Below the pieces are notes generated by a model. It was not told the DNA's origin. It was given only the letters and a program-made list of their open reading frames with translations, and searched no databases. Source: Paraglaciecola arctica (lineage in GTDB: Bacteria > Pseudomonadota > Gammaproteobacteria > Enterobacterales > Alteromonadaceae). Taken from it: a stretch of DNA of 64,000 nt. The stretch covers positions 1 to 64,000 of the forward strand of contig NZ_JAHKQO010000048.1 in assembly GCF_018861065.1 (NCBI RefSeq), in the 5' to 3' direction. How positions within the stretch are numbered: the stretch's first letter is position 1; the number at the start of each line of letters is the position of its first letter. This document shows positions 28,718 through 40,054 of this stretch, in pieces. The position numbers were made by a program, and so were the translations under genes.

Positions 28718-28830
28718 TGAAACGACAAAAAATCAATATTGCGCATGTGTTGGACCACTTCGCTTAGAATAAAAAGTCATCCCTGTAGCGTTAGGTGATA
28801 CTGAGCCATCTCAATTAAGTATGTTTGGTA

Positions 28831-29964
28831 TTAATTTTTAGCTGAATAAGCAGACTCCCAATCTTTCCATACCACTTCGAAACCTGCGTCTTTTACCACT
28901 TTTGCCATTTGTGCTGGACTGCGTTCATCGTCAATTTCAAATTGCGCCAGTGCCAGCGTTTGATCGGCATATCCTCCCGGCTGGGTTTTTGAACCGGCAC
29001 TGATTTGAGTCACGCCTAAACCCAGTAAGTTGTTTCTTAATGAAGCGGGTTCGCGGGTAGATAACACAATATCGATTTGTGGATTAAATAATCGAAATGC
29101 GGCAATGAGCTGTAATAGCTGGCCATCAGTAGGTAAATGCTCAGGAATAATCCCCCCAGTACATGGGCGCAGGCGTGGAAATGCCACCGATAATCGACTT
29201 TGCCAATAATACTTTTGTAGATAATCAATATGCATGGCTAACTTAAGACAGTCTAACCGCCAGTTGCTGAGTCCCAACAAGCATCCCACGCCTATTTTAT
29301 CCATGCCAGCTTGGCCTAATCTATCTGGGGTTTCTAAGCGCCAGCGAAAGTCAGTTTTGTTGCCTTTAAGATGGTGTTGTTGATAGGTTTTTTGTTGATA
29401 ACATTCTTGGTAGACCAATACGCTGTCGACACCTAATCCTCGCAGTGTTTGATATTGCTGGGTGGATAAAGGCTGTACTTCTAACATCACATAACTGAAA
29501 TGTTGCTTAATAATGGGTAACACAGTGGCAAAATAGTCCATGCCGACTTTTTGCTCGTGTTCACCTGTGACCAGTAAAATTGTATCAAACCCCAAAGCTT
29601 TAATCGCAAGGCATTCAGCTTCTACCTGCTGAGGCGTGAGGGTCAGGCGCTTAATTCTATTGCTCATGGAAAAACCACAGTAACTACAATCATTGGCGCA
29701 TAAATTGGATAGGTACAGTGGTACAAAAAAACCAATAGTATGTCCAAAACGTTGACGGGTGAGGGCTTGTGACTGCTGTGCTAGAGGCTCCAGATATTTT
29801 TCTGCCGCAGCAGACAACAATGCAGGCATGTCTTTTAGGGTTATCTTGGGTTGACCCAATAATCGCTCAACATCCGCTGTTTGCACCTCGTCTAATTGCT
29901 GCTGTAGTTGCTTATCGTTTATTTCTGCCCATTGATGATAGAAGCTCTGGTCGAGGTAATTCAC
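28831..29964 (-). CDS. thiH: 2-iminoacetate synthase ThiH
   Basis: A 377-residue radical SAM enzyme that cleaves tyrosine to dehydroglycine and p-cresol for thiazole formation. The cluster motif [10 protein letters not shown] (CxxxCxxC) lies near residues 89-98. It is the anaerobe/enterobacterial route, in contrast to ThiO. The start overlaps thiG by 4 nt. It is the last gene of the thi operon. Confidence 0.95.
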   Translation of the reverse strand: MNYLDQSFYHQWAEINDKQLQQQLDEVQTADVERLLGQPKITLKDMPALLSAAAEKYLEPLAQQSQALTRQRFGHTIGFFVPLYLSNLCANDCSYCGFSMSNRIKRLTLTPQQVEAECLAIKALGFDTILLVTGEHEQKVGMDYFATVLPIIKQHFSYVMLEVQPLSTQQYQTLRGLGVDSVLVYQECYQQKTYQQHHLKGNKTDFRWRLETPDRLGQAGMDKIGVGCLLGLSNWRLDCLKLAMHIDYLQKYYWQSRLSVAFPRLRPCTGGIIPEHLPTDGQLLQLIAAFRLFNPQIDIVLSTREPASLRNNLLGLGVTQISAGSKTQPGGYADQTLALAQFEIDDERSPAQMAKVVKDAGFEVVWKDWESAYSAKN

Positions 29965-30737
29965 CTTGAAACCTCGGATAAAAAACCAGTTAATGGACTA
30001 CTCGCTTGGCTGTGTATACTTTTAGCACCTAGACCTGCCTGATAAGCTGTAAAGCCTGCTTCTACAGCTTGTTTAAAGGCCTTGCCCATACTGATTGGGT
30101 TGGGTGATACGGCCAAAGCTGTGTTGACTAACACCGCATCTGCGCCCATTTCCATTGCTAAAGCTGCGTGGGACGGCGCACCTATACCTGCATCAACGAT
30201 AACAGGCACCATAGCTTGTTCAATAATAATTTCTAACATCGAACGGGTCGTAAGGCCTTGGTTAGAGCCAATGGCTGCGCCTAAAGGCATAACTGCAGCA
30301 CAGCCTACTTGCTCTAAACGTTTACACAATACAGGGTCGGCGCTGCAGTAGGGCAATACCACAAAACCTAAAGCGCAGAGTTGTTCGGCAGCTAGCAAGG
30401 TTTCAATCGGATCGGGCATTAGGTACTTGGGGTCGGGATGAATTTCTAATTTCACCCATTGAGTACCTAAGGCTTCGCGGCCTAATTGAGCGGCAAATAT
30501 AGCTTCTTTAGCGGTGCGCGCACCAGATGTATTAGGTAATAACTGCACACCAAGTGGTTTTAGTTGGCTTAAAATATTGTCATTTTTTTGCTGTAGTTCA
30601 GTGCGTTTTAACGCCACAGTCACCAATTCACTGCCGCTTGCTTTGATAGTCTTGGCCATGACTTCTCCACTTGAAAATTTACCGGTGCCGGTAAATAACC
30701 GCGAATGAAATGTTTTATCAGCAATCTGTAAGCTCAT
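29961..30737 (-). CDS. thiG: Thiazole synthase ThiG
   Basis: A 258-residue TIM-barrel enzyme that joins deoxyxylulose phosphate, dehydroglycine and ThiS thiocarboxylate into the thiazole phosphate. Typical segments are FTGTGKF near the start, [26 protein letters not shown] and [29 protein letters not shown]. It lies 4 nt after thiS. Confidence 0.96.
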   Translation of the reverse strand: MSLQIADKTFHSRLFTGTGKFSSGEVMAKTIKASGSELVTVALKRTELQQKNDNILSQLKPLGVQLLPNTSGARTAKEAIFAAQLGREALGTQWVKLEIHPDPKYLMPDPIETLLAAEQLCALGFVVLPYCSADPVLCKRLEQVGCAAVMPLGAAIGSNQGLTTRSMLEIIIEQAMVPVIVDAGIGAPSHAALAMEMGADAVLVNTALAVSPNPISMGKAFKQAVEAGFTAYQAGLGAKSIHSQASSPLTGFLSEVSR

Positions 30738-30741
30738 AAGT

Positions 30742-30942
30742 TCAACCTCCAGCTATAGCTTGAAATAAAGTGATTTCATCATGTTCACTTAATGGTGTTG
30801 AGGCCCAACTTGAGTGGGGAATGACAGTATTGTTAATAGCTGCAGCTAAACCCGTTTCAGATATTTGGTATTTATCTAACAAGGTTTGCACTGTGAAGCT
30901 TGATTCGATTTCAACAATTTCATTATTTAATTTAATACGCAT
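30742..30942 (-). CDS. thiS: Sulfur carrier protein ThiS
   Basis: A 66-residue ubiquitin-like sulfur carrier. The C-terminal Gly-Gly (…LFQAIAGG) is adenylated by ThiF and converted to thiocarboxylate. The start overlaps the end of thiF by 11 nt. Confidence 0.95.
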   Translation of the reverse strand: MRIKLNNEIVEIESSFTVQTLLDKYQISETGLAAAINNTVIPHSSWASTPLSEHDEITLFQAIAGG

Positions 30943-31708
30943 CTTTGTTCCTTAAAGGTTTGTCGGCACAAGCGGGGCAGTTTGGATCTACTGTGAGTGC
31001 TAAATTTTGCCATTGCATGTTTATGGCATTGAACCTATGTAACTTAGGTTCTTGGCATCCTATTTGACTGAGATATTTAATCCCTTGTAAAGCCTGCATA
31101 CTGCCAATGACTCCCACTAATGGACCCATTACGCCATCTTGTAGACAACTGCTTTGATCATCAGGAGTAGAATGGTAGATGCATTGATAACAAGGTGAAT
31201 TTACGGTCATGGGGAGAGTCAGTAATTGGCCTTTAAAACCAATGGCTGCGCCACTGATAAGCGGGCGTTGCAAGTTCACACAAGCCTGATTGATCAATAA
31301 ACGAGTTTGGATGTTGTCAGTACAATCCAGTACTAAATCAGCATCACTTACCAGACTAAAAACATTATCAGCCGTGATCTTTTCACTCACCACGTGATAA
31401 CTCACATCTGGAGCCATGGCATGTAAGTTAATGGCACCCTGTTGTGCTTTATTGCGGCCAATCTGATAATCCTGATATAGAATTTGACGGTGTAGATTAC
31501 TGCGTTCAACCGTATCAAAATCGGCAATGACTAAACTACCAATGCCCGCTGCAGCCAGATACATAGCGGCTGGGCAACCTAATCCGCCCATTCCAATAAT
31601 TAACACCTGTGCCTGTTTTAGGCGTAACTGTCCATTTTCACCTAATTCTGGGAGTAACATTTGCCGTGCATAGCGCAATTTTTCTGGCTGGGAAAGTGTG
31701 CTGTTCAT
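30932..31708 (-). CDS. thiF: ThiS adenylyltransferase ThiF
   Basis: A 258-residue E1-like enzyme of the ThiF/MoeB family. The ATP-binding [19 protein letters not shown] loop is near residues 39-57. Zinc cysteine pairs are CYQC (about 180) and CPAC (about 244-247). It activates the ThiS C-terminus for sulfur transfer. MoeB would be nearly identical by motif, but the thi operon position settles it. It overlaps thiDE by 4 nt. Confidence 0.94.
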   Translation of the reverse strand: MNSTLSQPEKLRYARQMLLPELGENGQLRLKQAQVLIIGMGGLGCPAAMYLAAAGIGSLVIADFDTVERSNLHRQILYQDYQIGRNKAQQGAINLHAMAPDVSYHVVSEKITADNVFSLVSDADLVLDCTDNIQTRLLINQACVNLQRPLISGAAIGFKGQLLTLPMTVNSPCYQCIYHSTPDDQSSCLQDGVMGPLVGVIGSMQALQGIKYLSQIGCQEPKLHRFNAINMQWQNLALTVDPNCPACADKPLRNKDAY

Positions 31709-33311
31709 GGCTGTATCTCGCCAATAGAATTATCAGCAGTTGGTAGTAATTTTTTGAGTAATCTGTGAGTGACCGATTGCCAATTGGGTGCCTGTAAAAT
31801 TGCAGACACCATGGCAATACCGTTAACCGATGTTTGTTGTACAGCATCCACTCTTTGTTCTGAAATACCCCCTATAGCTACAGTTGGGATACTTTCACAT
31901 AAACCCACATAGCGCTTTAAGTTGTCTAAACCTTGTGGGTTAGACGGCATCTCTTTGGTCTGAGTTGGGAAGATATGTCCAAGGGCGATGTATGAAGGTT
32001 TGAGCTGTTTGGCTATAAGTAATTCATGGTATCCGTGAGTGGAAATACCCAAACGTAAATCTGCTATTTTTATTGCCTGCAAATCTGCTAGTGCGAGATC
32101 TTCTTGGCCTAAATGTACGCCATAGGCTTGGTATTTAATTGCCAACTGCCAGTAGTCATTAATAAATACCTGCGCCTGATAGCGCCGCCCTAAGATCACG
32201 GCTTCGCTAACTTGAGTTTCTAAGTCAGCTGCCGCAGGGTCTTTAATACGTAATTGTATTGTTTTGACGCCCGCCTCTAATAACCGGGTTAACCATTTCA
32301 CATTTGGCACCACAGGGTACAAACCCAACCACTGCTTGTTACAGGGTAAAAATCCTACTTGCTGTTGTTTGGATGTTGTGTCGTTGATAGTGCCAATATA
32401 CGGAAAGTCAGCTACCTGCGTAGGCCATCCAGCATGTGCCACAGGCCCCGTACCTTGGCCTAATGGATAGGCTAATCGAATGCCTTGATTGACATAGGCT
32501 TTGGCTATAACAAGCGCATCGTTTAATTGGTATCCCTTGGCTATTGCTGCGCTGATAGCTGATGACAGTGTGCAGCCCGTGCCATGTGTATGTTGGGTAT
32601 CGTGGCGCATCGAGCGCATACTAAATACGTGTCCAGCGCCGAAATATCTATCGATAGAGTACTGGCCATTAGCATGGCCCCCTTTGACCAATACCCCTTT
32701 ACAGCCTTGCTTGAGTAAGTGTTCTGCCGCTGCTTTTTGTGTATCTATATCGTCACAGTTAGTTAACCCGTCACAGACGCCGCTAGATAAACAAGCTAAC
32801 TCCAGTAAATTTGGGGTCAGTAAGTCGACTAACGGCAAAAGGGTATTTTTGATTGCAACAGTGACATCTTCCCCAGCCATCACGTCGCCTGTTGAAGCCA
32901 CTTGAACAGGATCTAAAACAACAAAAGGGCGGTGTTGTGTTGCAGAACAGATAGCGGTAAAGCTTAATATCAAAGTGCTTAAAGCGTTAACTTGAGCAAC
33001 AGATGCTAGCAAACCGATCTTTATAACCGCAGGCGGTATATCCTCTCGCAGGCTAGCAAGTTGCTGAGCAAAACTCTGCGCTGACATCACCTCAAGGTGA
33101 TTTACCGCTAGACTGTTTTGTGCTGTTACCGCAGTAATTACTGTCGCAGCGTGTACACCAAAGTCATGAGCTGTTTTAATATCTGCCTGTATGCCTGCGC
33201 CACCACTGCTGTCACTGCCCGCCACCGACCAAATGACGGCTGGTGGCGTATGGTTAGTTTGAGTCTCGCTTAGGTGGTACATTGATACAGGCTTATTAAT
33301 GGGCGAGCCCA

Positions 33312-33312
<1 letters not shown>
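31705..33312 (-). CDS. thiDE: Fused HMP kinase/thiamine-phosphate synthase ThiDE
   Basis: A 535-residue two-enzyme fusion. The N-terminal half (about 20-290) is Thi[20 protein letters not shown] near 29-47 and [13 protein letters not shown] near 245-257. The C-terminal part (about 330-530) is Thi[39 protein letters not shown] and VAIGGIS. ThiD makes HMP pyrophosphate and ThiE couples it to the thiazole, so the fusion places consecutive steps together. The start overlaps the thiC stop by 1 nt. Met11 is an alternative start. Confidence 0.95.
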
Positions 33313-35309
<1,997 letters not shown>

Positions 35310-35442
35310 TTAGTTAAGAGGATATTTGCTTGTCAGAAGTGTTGCGCAACTCAATATATTCTGGCTCTAGATAAAAAATTCACCTAGAGATATTCAATTT
35401 TACTATCTAACCAATACAGTTAAATAAAAAACAATGAGTTAC

Positions 35443-35530
35443 TTTTGTTTCCTACGCAGGTGTTAGCCTGATCAGGTTCAACGGATCCCGTAAAATAACG
35501 GTCTCAGCCTCGAGGGCACTCCGACAAGTA
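35443..35530 (-). ncRNA. TPP riboswitch (THI element)
   Basis: On the minus strand the conserved core is readable: GGAGTGCCC, then GAGGCTGAGACCG, a variable P3 arm, GATCCGTTGAACCTGATC and GGCTAACACCTGCGTAGG. The CUGAGA and ACCUGAUC boxes are exact. It lies in the leader of thiC and should turn down the operon when thiamine pyrophosphate is plentiful. No strong intrinsic terminator follows, so control of translation initiation is plausible. Confidence 0.96.
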
Positions 35531-35536
35531 TCGAGA

Positions 35537-35564
35537 AGTGTAAACTTTTTGGTTAAAACTACAA
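35537..35564 (-). promoter_or_regulatory. Candidate promoter of the thi operon
   Basis: On the minus strand TTGTAG (35559-35564) and TACACT (35537-35542) are separated by 16 nt, immediately upstream of the riboswitch. Sequence match and position are reasonable; there is no other support. Confidence 0.4.
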
Positions 35565-35650
35565 GAGGCTAAACATTGAATACGTCCATTTCTTCAATTA
35601 CGGAGTGTTTTATGGACTTTTTATGGGAAGCGTCCATTTGAGTCAGCAGG

Positions 35651-36334
35651 TTAGTCATGCTTTATTTGCGCTAGGTAAGATGCCAGGTTTTTATGTTTAT
35701 CATTTGGGTAACGCGTCTCTAAAGTTTCGAAATTGGATATCCGATCAAGTCGAAAATTACGAAATGACTGACGTAGTTCACACCAACCAGCTAAAAGCCA
35801 AACCGGACTAAAGGAAATCAAAGCTAAAGGCCAAATGACTCTCTGAGTGTTTTGGTTTTGCAAATCAAGATAGGTGAACTTAGTTTTATTTTTACGCCGA
35901 ATACATTCCCTCACTTGAGTAAAGCCTACTTCCCAGGGAATTTTATAATGGCTAGGTGCCGAAAACGTACTGATTTGATGCAATTCCTGAATCAATGGCG
36001 CCGGCAAGGTAGCTTGAATCTTTTTATAAGCACTTTGTGCTTTGGCAGCGAACTTTTCATCGGTCCAATTGCCAACCATGCCAATCCCCAGTGCAATCGC
36101 TTCTAGTTCATCGGCGTCAAACATAATAGGGGGCAAGTGATAACTTTTATCTATCATGTATCCAACGCCTGCTTCACCACTAATAGGCACGCCTGAATCT
36201 ATCAAACTTTGAATATCTCGATAGATGGTTCTAGGTGATACTTCAAATGCTTCAGCTAAAACCGAAGCGGTGACAGCTTGGTGCATTCTTCGTAAATGAT
36301 GGACTATGTCATTAAGACGCTCTGCTTTTTGCAT
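35651..36334 (-). CDS. YafY-type HTH/WYL transcriptional regulator
   Basis: A 227-residue regulator. A DeoR-like helix-turn-helix is at residues 1-60 (VTASVLAEAFEVSPRTIYRDIQSL). A WYL domain follows from about 135 (CIRRKNKTKFTYLDLQN, PLALISFSPVWLLAGWCELR). WYL domains sense nucleic acid or small ligands in known cases. It is divergent from a VOC protein, with a palindrome in between that should be its operator. Confidence 0.9.
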   Translation of the reverse strand: MQKAERLNDIVHHLRRMHQAVTASVLAEAFEVSPRTIYRDIQSLIDSGVPISGEAGVGYMIDKSYHLPPIMFDADELEAIALGIGMVGNWTDEKFAAKAQSAYKKIQATLPAPLIQELHQISTFSAPSHYKIPWEVGFTQVRECIRRKNKTKFTYLDLQNQNTQRVIWPLALISFSPVWLLAGWCELRQSFRNFRLDRISNFETLETRYPNDKHKNLASYLAQIKHD

Positions 36335-36381
36335 ACATACTCTAATTCAAGATTATTCTGAATATCTAGTTTATTGAAACA

Positions 36382-36404
36382 CTACTGACAAAGACTGTCA
36401 GTAG
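36382..36404. promoter_or_regulatory. Perfect palindrome in the YafY/VOC divergent region
   Basis: CTACTGACA (36382-36390) and TGTCAGTAG (36396-36404) are exact reverse complements separated by AAGAC. It lies midway between the two divergent start codons (36334 and 36455), the normal place for an operator of a divergently encoded regulator. Confidence 0.65.
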
Positions 36405-36454
36405 CTAAAGCGTAATATTTATCTGCAACAAACAACAACTCATTGGAGATAATC

Positions 36455-36847
36455 ATGATTGGATATGTAACTTTAGGTACAGCAAATTTGGCGAAATCAA
36501 GCGCATTCTATGATGTGTTACTTGGCACAATAGGTGCCGGGCGATTTATGGAAGAGCCTGATTATTTTATTGCATGGGCCAAGGCCCCCGGTGAAGCTTC
36601 AATTGCGGTTTCTGTGCCCTTTAACAAAGAACCGGCTTCTGTAGGTAATGGAACTATGGTTGCCGTAGCGTTAGATACCCCTGAACAAGTTGACTCCTTC
36701 TACGCTAAAGCACTGGAGTTAGGTGGCACTTGTGAAGGTAAACCGGGTTTTCGTCCTGAAGATGCCTCTTCAGGATTCTATGCTGGATATTTTAGAGATT
36801 TAGACGGCAATAAGCTAAATGCATTTTGCATTGTGGCTGACAGCTAA
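36455..36847 (+). CDS. VOC-family (glyoxalase-like) protein
   Basis: A 130-residue vicinal-oxygen-chelate fold protein. The first beta-alpha-beta unit is MIGYVTLGTANLAKSSAFYDVLLG, and the second ends in GYFRDLDGNKLNAF. ATG at 36455 has GGAG at the right distance and is preferred over a TTG 12 nt earlier. Members include glyoxalases, dioxygenases and resistance proteins. The substrate is unknown. It is likely controlled by the divergent YafY regulator. Confidence 0.87.
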   Translation: MIGYVTLGTANLAKSSAFYDVLLGTIGAGRFMEEPDYFIAWAKAPGEASIAVSVPFNKEPASVGNGTMVAVALDTPEQVDSFYAKALELGGTCEGKPGFRPEDASSGFYAGYFRDLDGNKLNAFCIVADS

Positions 36848-36979
36848 CAGTTAACAACGTAATCAACGGATCTAACGGAGTCAGAGTTGCCGAAATTTTG
36901 GCAACCCAATAACTGTGTGTTTTAAAAACAGTATTCAAAGCCTGTGAGATCCTTTTTTATAACTAAGGAGAGTTTTCAA

Positions 36980-37396
36980 ATGTTAAGTTCTATAGCCAAT
37001 TGTCTTTGCGGTGCAGTGAAAATTACTGCAGGTGAAATTAATCCTAAATTTACAGTGTGTCATTGTGATACTTGTCGCGGATGGGGCGGTGCACCATTTT
37101 TCGCAGTGCAATGTGGACCGAATGTTAAAATAGAAGGCAGCGATAATGTAAAGATATATCCTTCTTCAGATTGGGCTTCTCGTGGCTTTTGCACAGAGTG
37201 TGGTACCCACTTATTTTTTAAATTTAAAAAAAGTGGTGATTACAACATGCCGGTGGGCATATTCGAAAATTTACGAGATATAGAAATGGATGTGCAATAT
37301 TTTAGCGATAGGCGCCCTGATTATTACTGTTTCTCGAATAAAACCAAAGAACTGAGTAAAGCTGAAATAATAGCCTATTTTGAAAATGCACTATGA
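36980..37396 (+). CDS. GFA-family zinc protein
   Basis: A 138-residue GFA/CENP-V-fold protein with CLCGAV near residue 9, CHCDTCRGWGG near 27-37 and CTECGTHLFF near 68-77. The ATG at 36980 follows AAGGAG by 9 nt and is preferred over an in-frame start 36 nt upstream. It is downstream of the VOC gene on the same strand and may share its promoter. The biochemical substrate is unknown. Confidence 0.87.
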   Translation: MLSSIANCLCGAVKITAGEINPKFTVCHCDTCRGWGGAPFFAVQCGPNVKIEGSDNVKIYPSSDWASRGFCTECGTHLFFKFKKSGDYNMPVGIFENLRDIEMDVQYFSDRRPDYYCFSNKTKELSKAEIIAYFENAL

Positions 37397-37489
37397 AAAC
37401 ATTCTTAAGCTTTATGTACTAAAAGGTGGCTGGGCATTAAACAGAATAGCGTTTTATACGCATTGGCTCACTGTATCTGATTGGTAGTG

Positions 37490-39004
37490 TTAACTATTAG
37501 TTAATTGCGCTAGCATTCTATCAAAGGCTCGGTAGTTAAGGGCTTCGGCTAGATGTTGCCTGTTAATGTCTGTACAAAGAGCCAGATCAGCAATAGTGCG
37601 AGCGACCTTTAACACTCTGTGGTAGGTGCGCAATGATAGCCCTAGTTTCTCTACCGCCTGCTGTAAAAATAACTGTTCCGGCTTTTCTAATTTACAATAT
37701 TGTTCGACTTCTTTGCTGCCAAGTTGCGCATTAGTTTTACCGCTGCGCTTCAGTTGTAATTGGTGAGCCTGAATGACTCGTGCACGGACCACTTCACTAC
37801 TTTCTCCGCGGCTTTTCACCTGCTCCGAAAAATCGTTGTTTGGCAGTTTAGGCACATCAACTTGTAAATCAATACGATCTAAAAAAGGGCCTGAAATGCG
37901 GTTAAGGTAACGTAAAATTTGGTCGCAGTTGCTACGCCCATCATTCAAACTGCCTGTTGGACTAGGGTTCATCGCGGCAACGAGTTGGAATCTAGCAGGA
38001 AATTGAGCTTGCCTGGCTGCTCTTGAAATACTCACGGTTCCAGACTCTAAAGGTTCGCGCAGTACATCTAATACTTTACGATCAAATTCGGGCAGTTCAT
38101 CTAAAAACAAGACACCGTTGTGCGCTAAGGATATTTCGCCTGGTCTAGGTATGCTACCGCCACCTACCAAAGCTACGGCAGAACTGGTGTGGTGTGGGTG
38201 ACGAAACGCCCGTTGTTTCCAAGTTGTGGGGTCTACAGGTTTACCTACAATCGAATGGATCGCGGCTGATGCCAAGGCTTCTGCATCTGTCATTGGGGGA
38301 AGAATAGTGATTAAGCGACTGGCTAACATGGTTTTACCTGTGCCAGGTGGCCCTGTAAATAACAGGTTATGGCCGCCTGCGGCAGCTATTTCTAAGGCCC
38401 TTTTCCCTGCAGCCTGCCCTACGACATCTTGTAAATCATTATCATAGGTCAGCGTTGGCTTTGAAACCTCAGCTTGGTATAAATCGAGTGGACATTGCCC
38501 AGCGATGTGGTGAAACACATCTAATAGTTGCTTGGCAGGTACAATGTTAGCTTGTTTAATTAATGACGCTTCTGGAGCATTTTCAAGGGGTAAAATTGCG
38601 ATTCGCTTAGCTTGTGAACAAGCATAAGTAAAAGGCAAAGCGCCAGTTATAGGACGTATTTCTCCTGAGAGGGCGAGTTCGCCTACCAGCTCTATGGTTT
38701 CTAGTTGACTACTGGTTAATTGGTTGCTGGCAGCGATAATGCCGATAGCAATGGCTAAATCAAAACGGCCCCCTTCTTTGGGTAAGTCTGCTGGTGCGAG
38801 ATTAACAGTGATACGTTTTGCAGGGAACTCAAAGCCTGAATTAATTAAGGCGCTACGGACTCTGTCTTTGGCCTCGCGCACTGATGCTTCAGGTAGGCCT
38901 ACTAAGTTAAAACAGGGTAAACCATTGGCCAAGTGCACCTCAACTGTAATCAGTGGCGCGTCAATGCCCACGCTGGCTCTTGAATAAACAATTGCTAGTG
39001 ACAT
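37490..39004 (-). CDS. comM: YifB/ComM-family AAA+ ATPase
   Basis: A 504-residue Mg-chelatase-like AAA+ protein. The N-terminal Lon-protease-like fold (about 1-165) precedes the ATPase with GPPGTGKT near 217-224 and FLDELPEFDRKVLDVLREPLESG near 300-322, then a C-terminal helical domain (LSLRTYHRVLKVARTIADL). ComM is a hexameric helicase that promotes branch migration during natural transformation in Vibrio and Acinetobacter. Length and motifs fit. It is near comF but not with other competence genes. Confidence 0.92.
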   Translation of the reverse strand: MSLAIVYSRASVGIDAPLITVEVHLANGLPCFNLVGLPEASVREAKDRVRSALINSGFEFPAKRITVNLAPADLPKEGGRFDLAIAIGIIAASNQLTSSQLETIELVGELALSGEIRPITGALPFTYACSQAKRIAILPLENAPEASLIKQANIVPAKQLLDVFHHIAGQCPLDLYQAEVSKPTLTYDNDLQDVVGQAAGKRALEIAAAGGHNLLFTGPPGTGKTMLASRLITILPPMTDAEALASAAIHSIVGKPVDPTTWKQRAFRHPHHTSSAVALVGGGSIPRPGEISLAHNGVLFLDELPEFDRKVLDVLREPLESGTVSISRAARQAQFPARFQLVAAMNPSPTGSLNDGRSNCDQILRYLNRISGPFLDRIDLQVDVPKLPNNDFSEQVKSRGESSEVVRARVIQAHQLQLKRSGKTNAQLGSKEVEQYCKLEKPEQLFLQQAVEKLGLSLRTYHRVLKVARTIADLALCTDINRQHLAEALNYRAFDRMLAQLTNS

Positions 39005-39068
39005 TAAGCAACTCCATTTGCGTAAAAGGTGAGTCTTTAAGGCTAGCTAATCCTCTTAAAAATGCGAG

Positions 39069-39698
39069 TTATTCATCCTTTACAGAATCATGGGGGTTAA
39101 AAACAGGAAGATGCCAGTTCCACTTCATCGCACCTAAACGACAGAATAATGTAATGCAAAAGCCAATTATCATGCAGCTCACAGTGCTCAAACCTAGCTG
39201 TAAACCTAAGATGTAACATGCTCCACCTATGATACAAGCGGTGGCGTAGAGTTCGCCTTTTAAAACTAGCGGAATTTCCCGGCAAATCACATCTCGAATC
39301 AAGCCTCCAAATACACCTGTCATAGTACCCAGCGCGATGGCAATTAAGGGGGATGCCCCATAAGTTAGCGCTTTTTGTAACCCCATTACGTTAAAGAAGG
39401 CTAACCCTATGGCATCTGCAAAAAACAGATAGCGTAGCGGAAAGGTGTCTTTGCTACGTAGCCAAAAAATGGTGGAAAAGGCCGCAAGTATGATGACATA
39501 AAAAAAGCTGGGGTCTTGTACCCAAAATACTGGTAGATCTAAAATCATATCCCGCAGTGTGCCGCCGCCAATAGCAGTTACTGACGCCAGCACAACCACT
39601 CCAAAACCGTCCATATGTTTCTTATAGGCCATCAGTGTGCCAGCGATTGCAAAAACAGCCACTCCCGCTAAATCAACCCAATGTAACCAAGTTTCCAT
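39069..39698 (-). CDS. TRIC-type (UPF0126) membrane protein
   Basis: A 209-residue protein with about seven helices in two UPF0126 repeats. Each repeat carries the glycine-rich kink and arginine: AIGGGTLRDMILDLPVFW (about 43-60) and GVFGGLIRDVICREIPLVL (about 128-146). Bacterial relatives are trimeric intracellular cation (TRIC) channels that conduct potassium, and some relatives have been linked to glycine transport. It starts upstream of comM with a 64-nt gap. Confidence 0.88.
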   Translation of the reverse strand: METWLHWVDLAGVAVFAIAGTLMAYKKHMDGFGVVVLASVTAIGGGTLRDMILDLPVFWVQDPSFFYVIILAAFSTIFWLRSKDTFPLRYLFFADAIGLAFFNVMGLQKALTYGASPLIAIALGTMTGVFGGLIRDVICREIPLVLKGELYATACIIGGACYILGLQLGLSTVSCMIIGFCITLFCRLGAMKWNWHLPVFNPHDSVKDE

Positions 39699-39775
39699 AA
39701 GTCCCCTAACAATTAACGTCTTTCGTTTTCGATGTATATGAGTATATAACCCGCTAAAAAGGCATATAGCAATGC

Positions 39776-39805
39776 TTGATCAAATTATCGGCTTCATGCT
39801 ATTTC
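39776..39805 (+). promoter_or_regulatory. Candidate promoter of the ilvD operon
   Basis: TTGATC (39776-39781) and TATTTC (39800-39805) are 18 nt apart, and the -10 is preceded by TG at the extended position (TGCTATTTC). This would start a transcript just before the leader peptide. Confidence 0.4.
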
Positions 39806-39841
39806 TATGTTCAAGTAATGATAAATAAAATTTGTGATGTG

Positions 39842-39919
39842 ATGCCCTATTCTTTTTTGCGCAATGCAGTGACAACTTACTTAGTCTACAGGCTAGTGAT
39901 TATTTTATTGCGGGGATAG
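39842..39919 (+). CDS. Putative ilv leader peptide
   Basis: A 25-codon frame ending in a run of branched-chain amino acid and threonine codons: residues 10-25 read VTTYLVYRLVIILLRG, then TAG. It contains four Val, five Leu, two Ile and two Thr. An in-frame ATG at 39818 would give 33 residues, close to the 32 of E. coli IlvL, but it is near the inferred promoter; the ribosome binding sites are weak in both cases. Its stop is 24 nt before an intrinsic terminator and 135 nt before ilvD, the layout of an amino-acid attenuator. Confidence 0.65.
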   Translation: MPYSFLRNAVTTYLVYRLVIILLRG

Positions 39920-39942
39920 TGCTTACGTCTAGTAAGAATTCT

Positions 39943-39975
39943 AAACCCTTCGTACGAAAGTCCGAGGGGTTTTTT
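39943..39975 (+). terminator. Attenuator terminator upstream of ilvD
   Basis: AAACCCTTCG (39943-39952) pairs with CGAGGGGTTT (39963-39972, one G-U pair) around a 10-nt loop. A run of six T (39970-39975) follows. It ends about 80 nt before ilvD and no gene ends upstream on this strand, so it is best explained as an attenuator. A preceding hairpin CTTAC/GTAAG (39922-39936) lies between the leader stop and the terminator. Confidence 0.8.
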
Positions 39976-40054
39976 GTTAATGGCAGTGCTTATTTGAAGC
40001 GAGCCTAAACAGTTAACTCAATCAGTTTAGATATTTAATTAAAGAGTAAAGATC

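Noticed and set aside
35605-35811. Plus-strand 68-codon frame starting near the thi promoter
   Set aside because: Antisense to the YafY regulator's 3' end, which has clear WYL-domain sequence.
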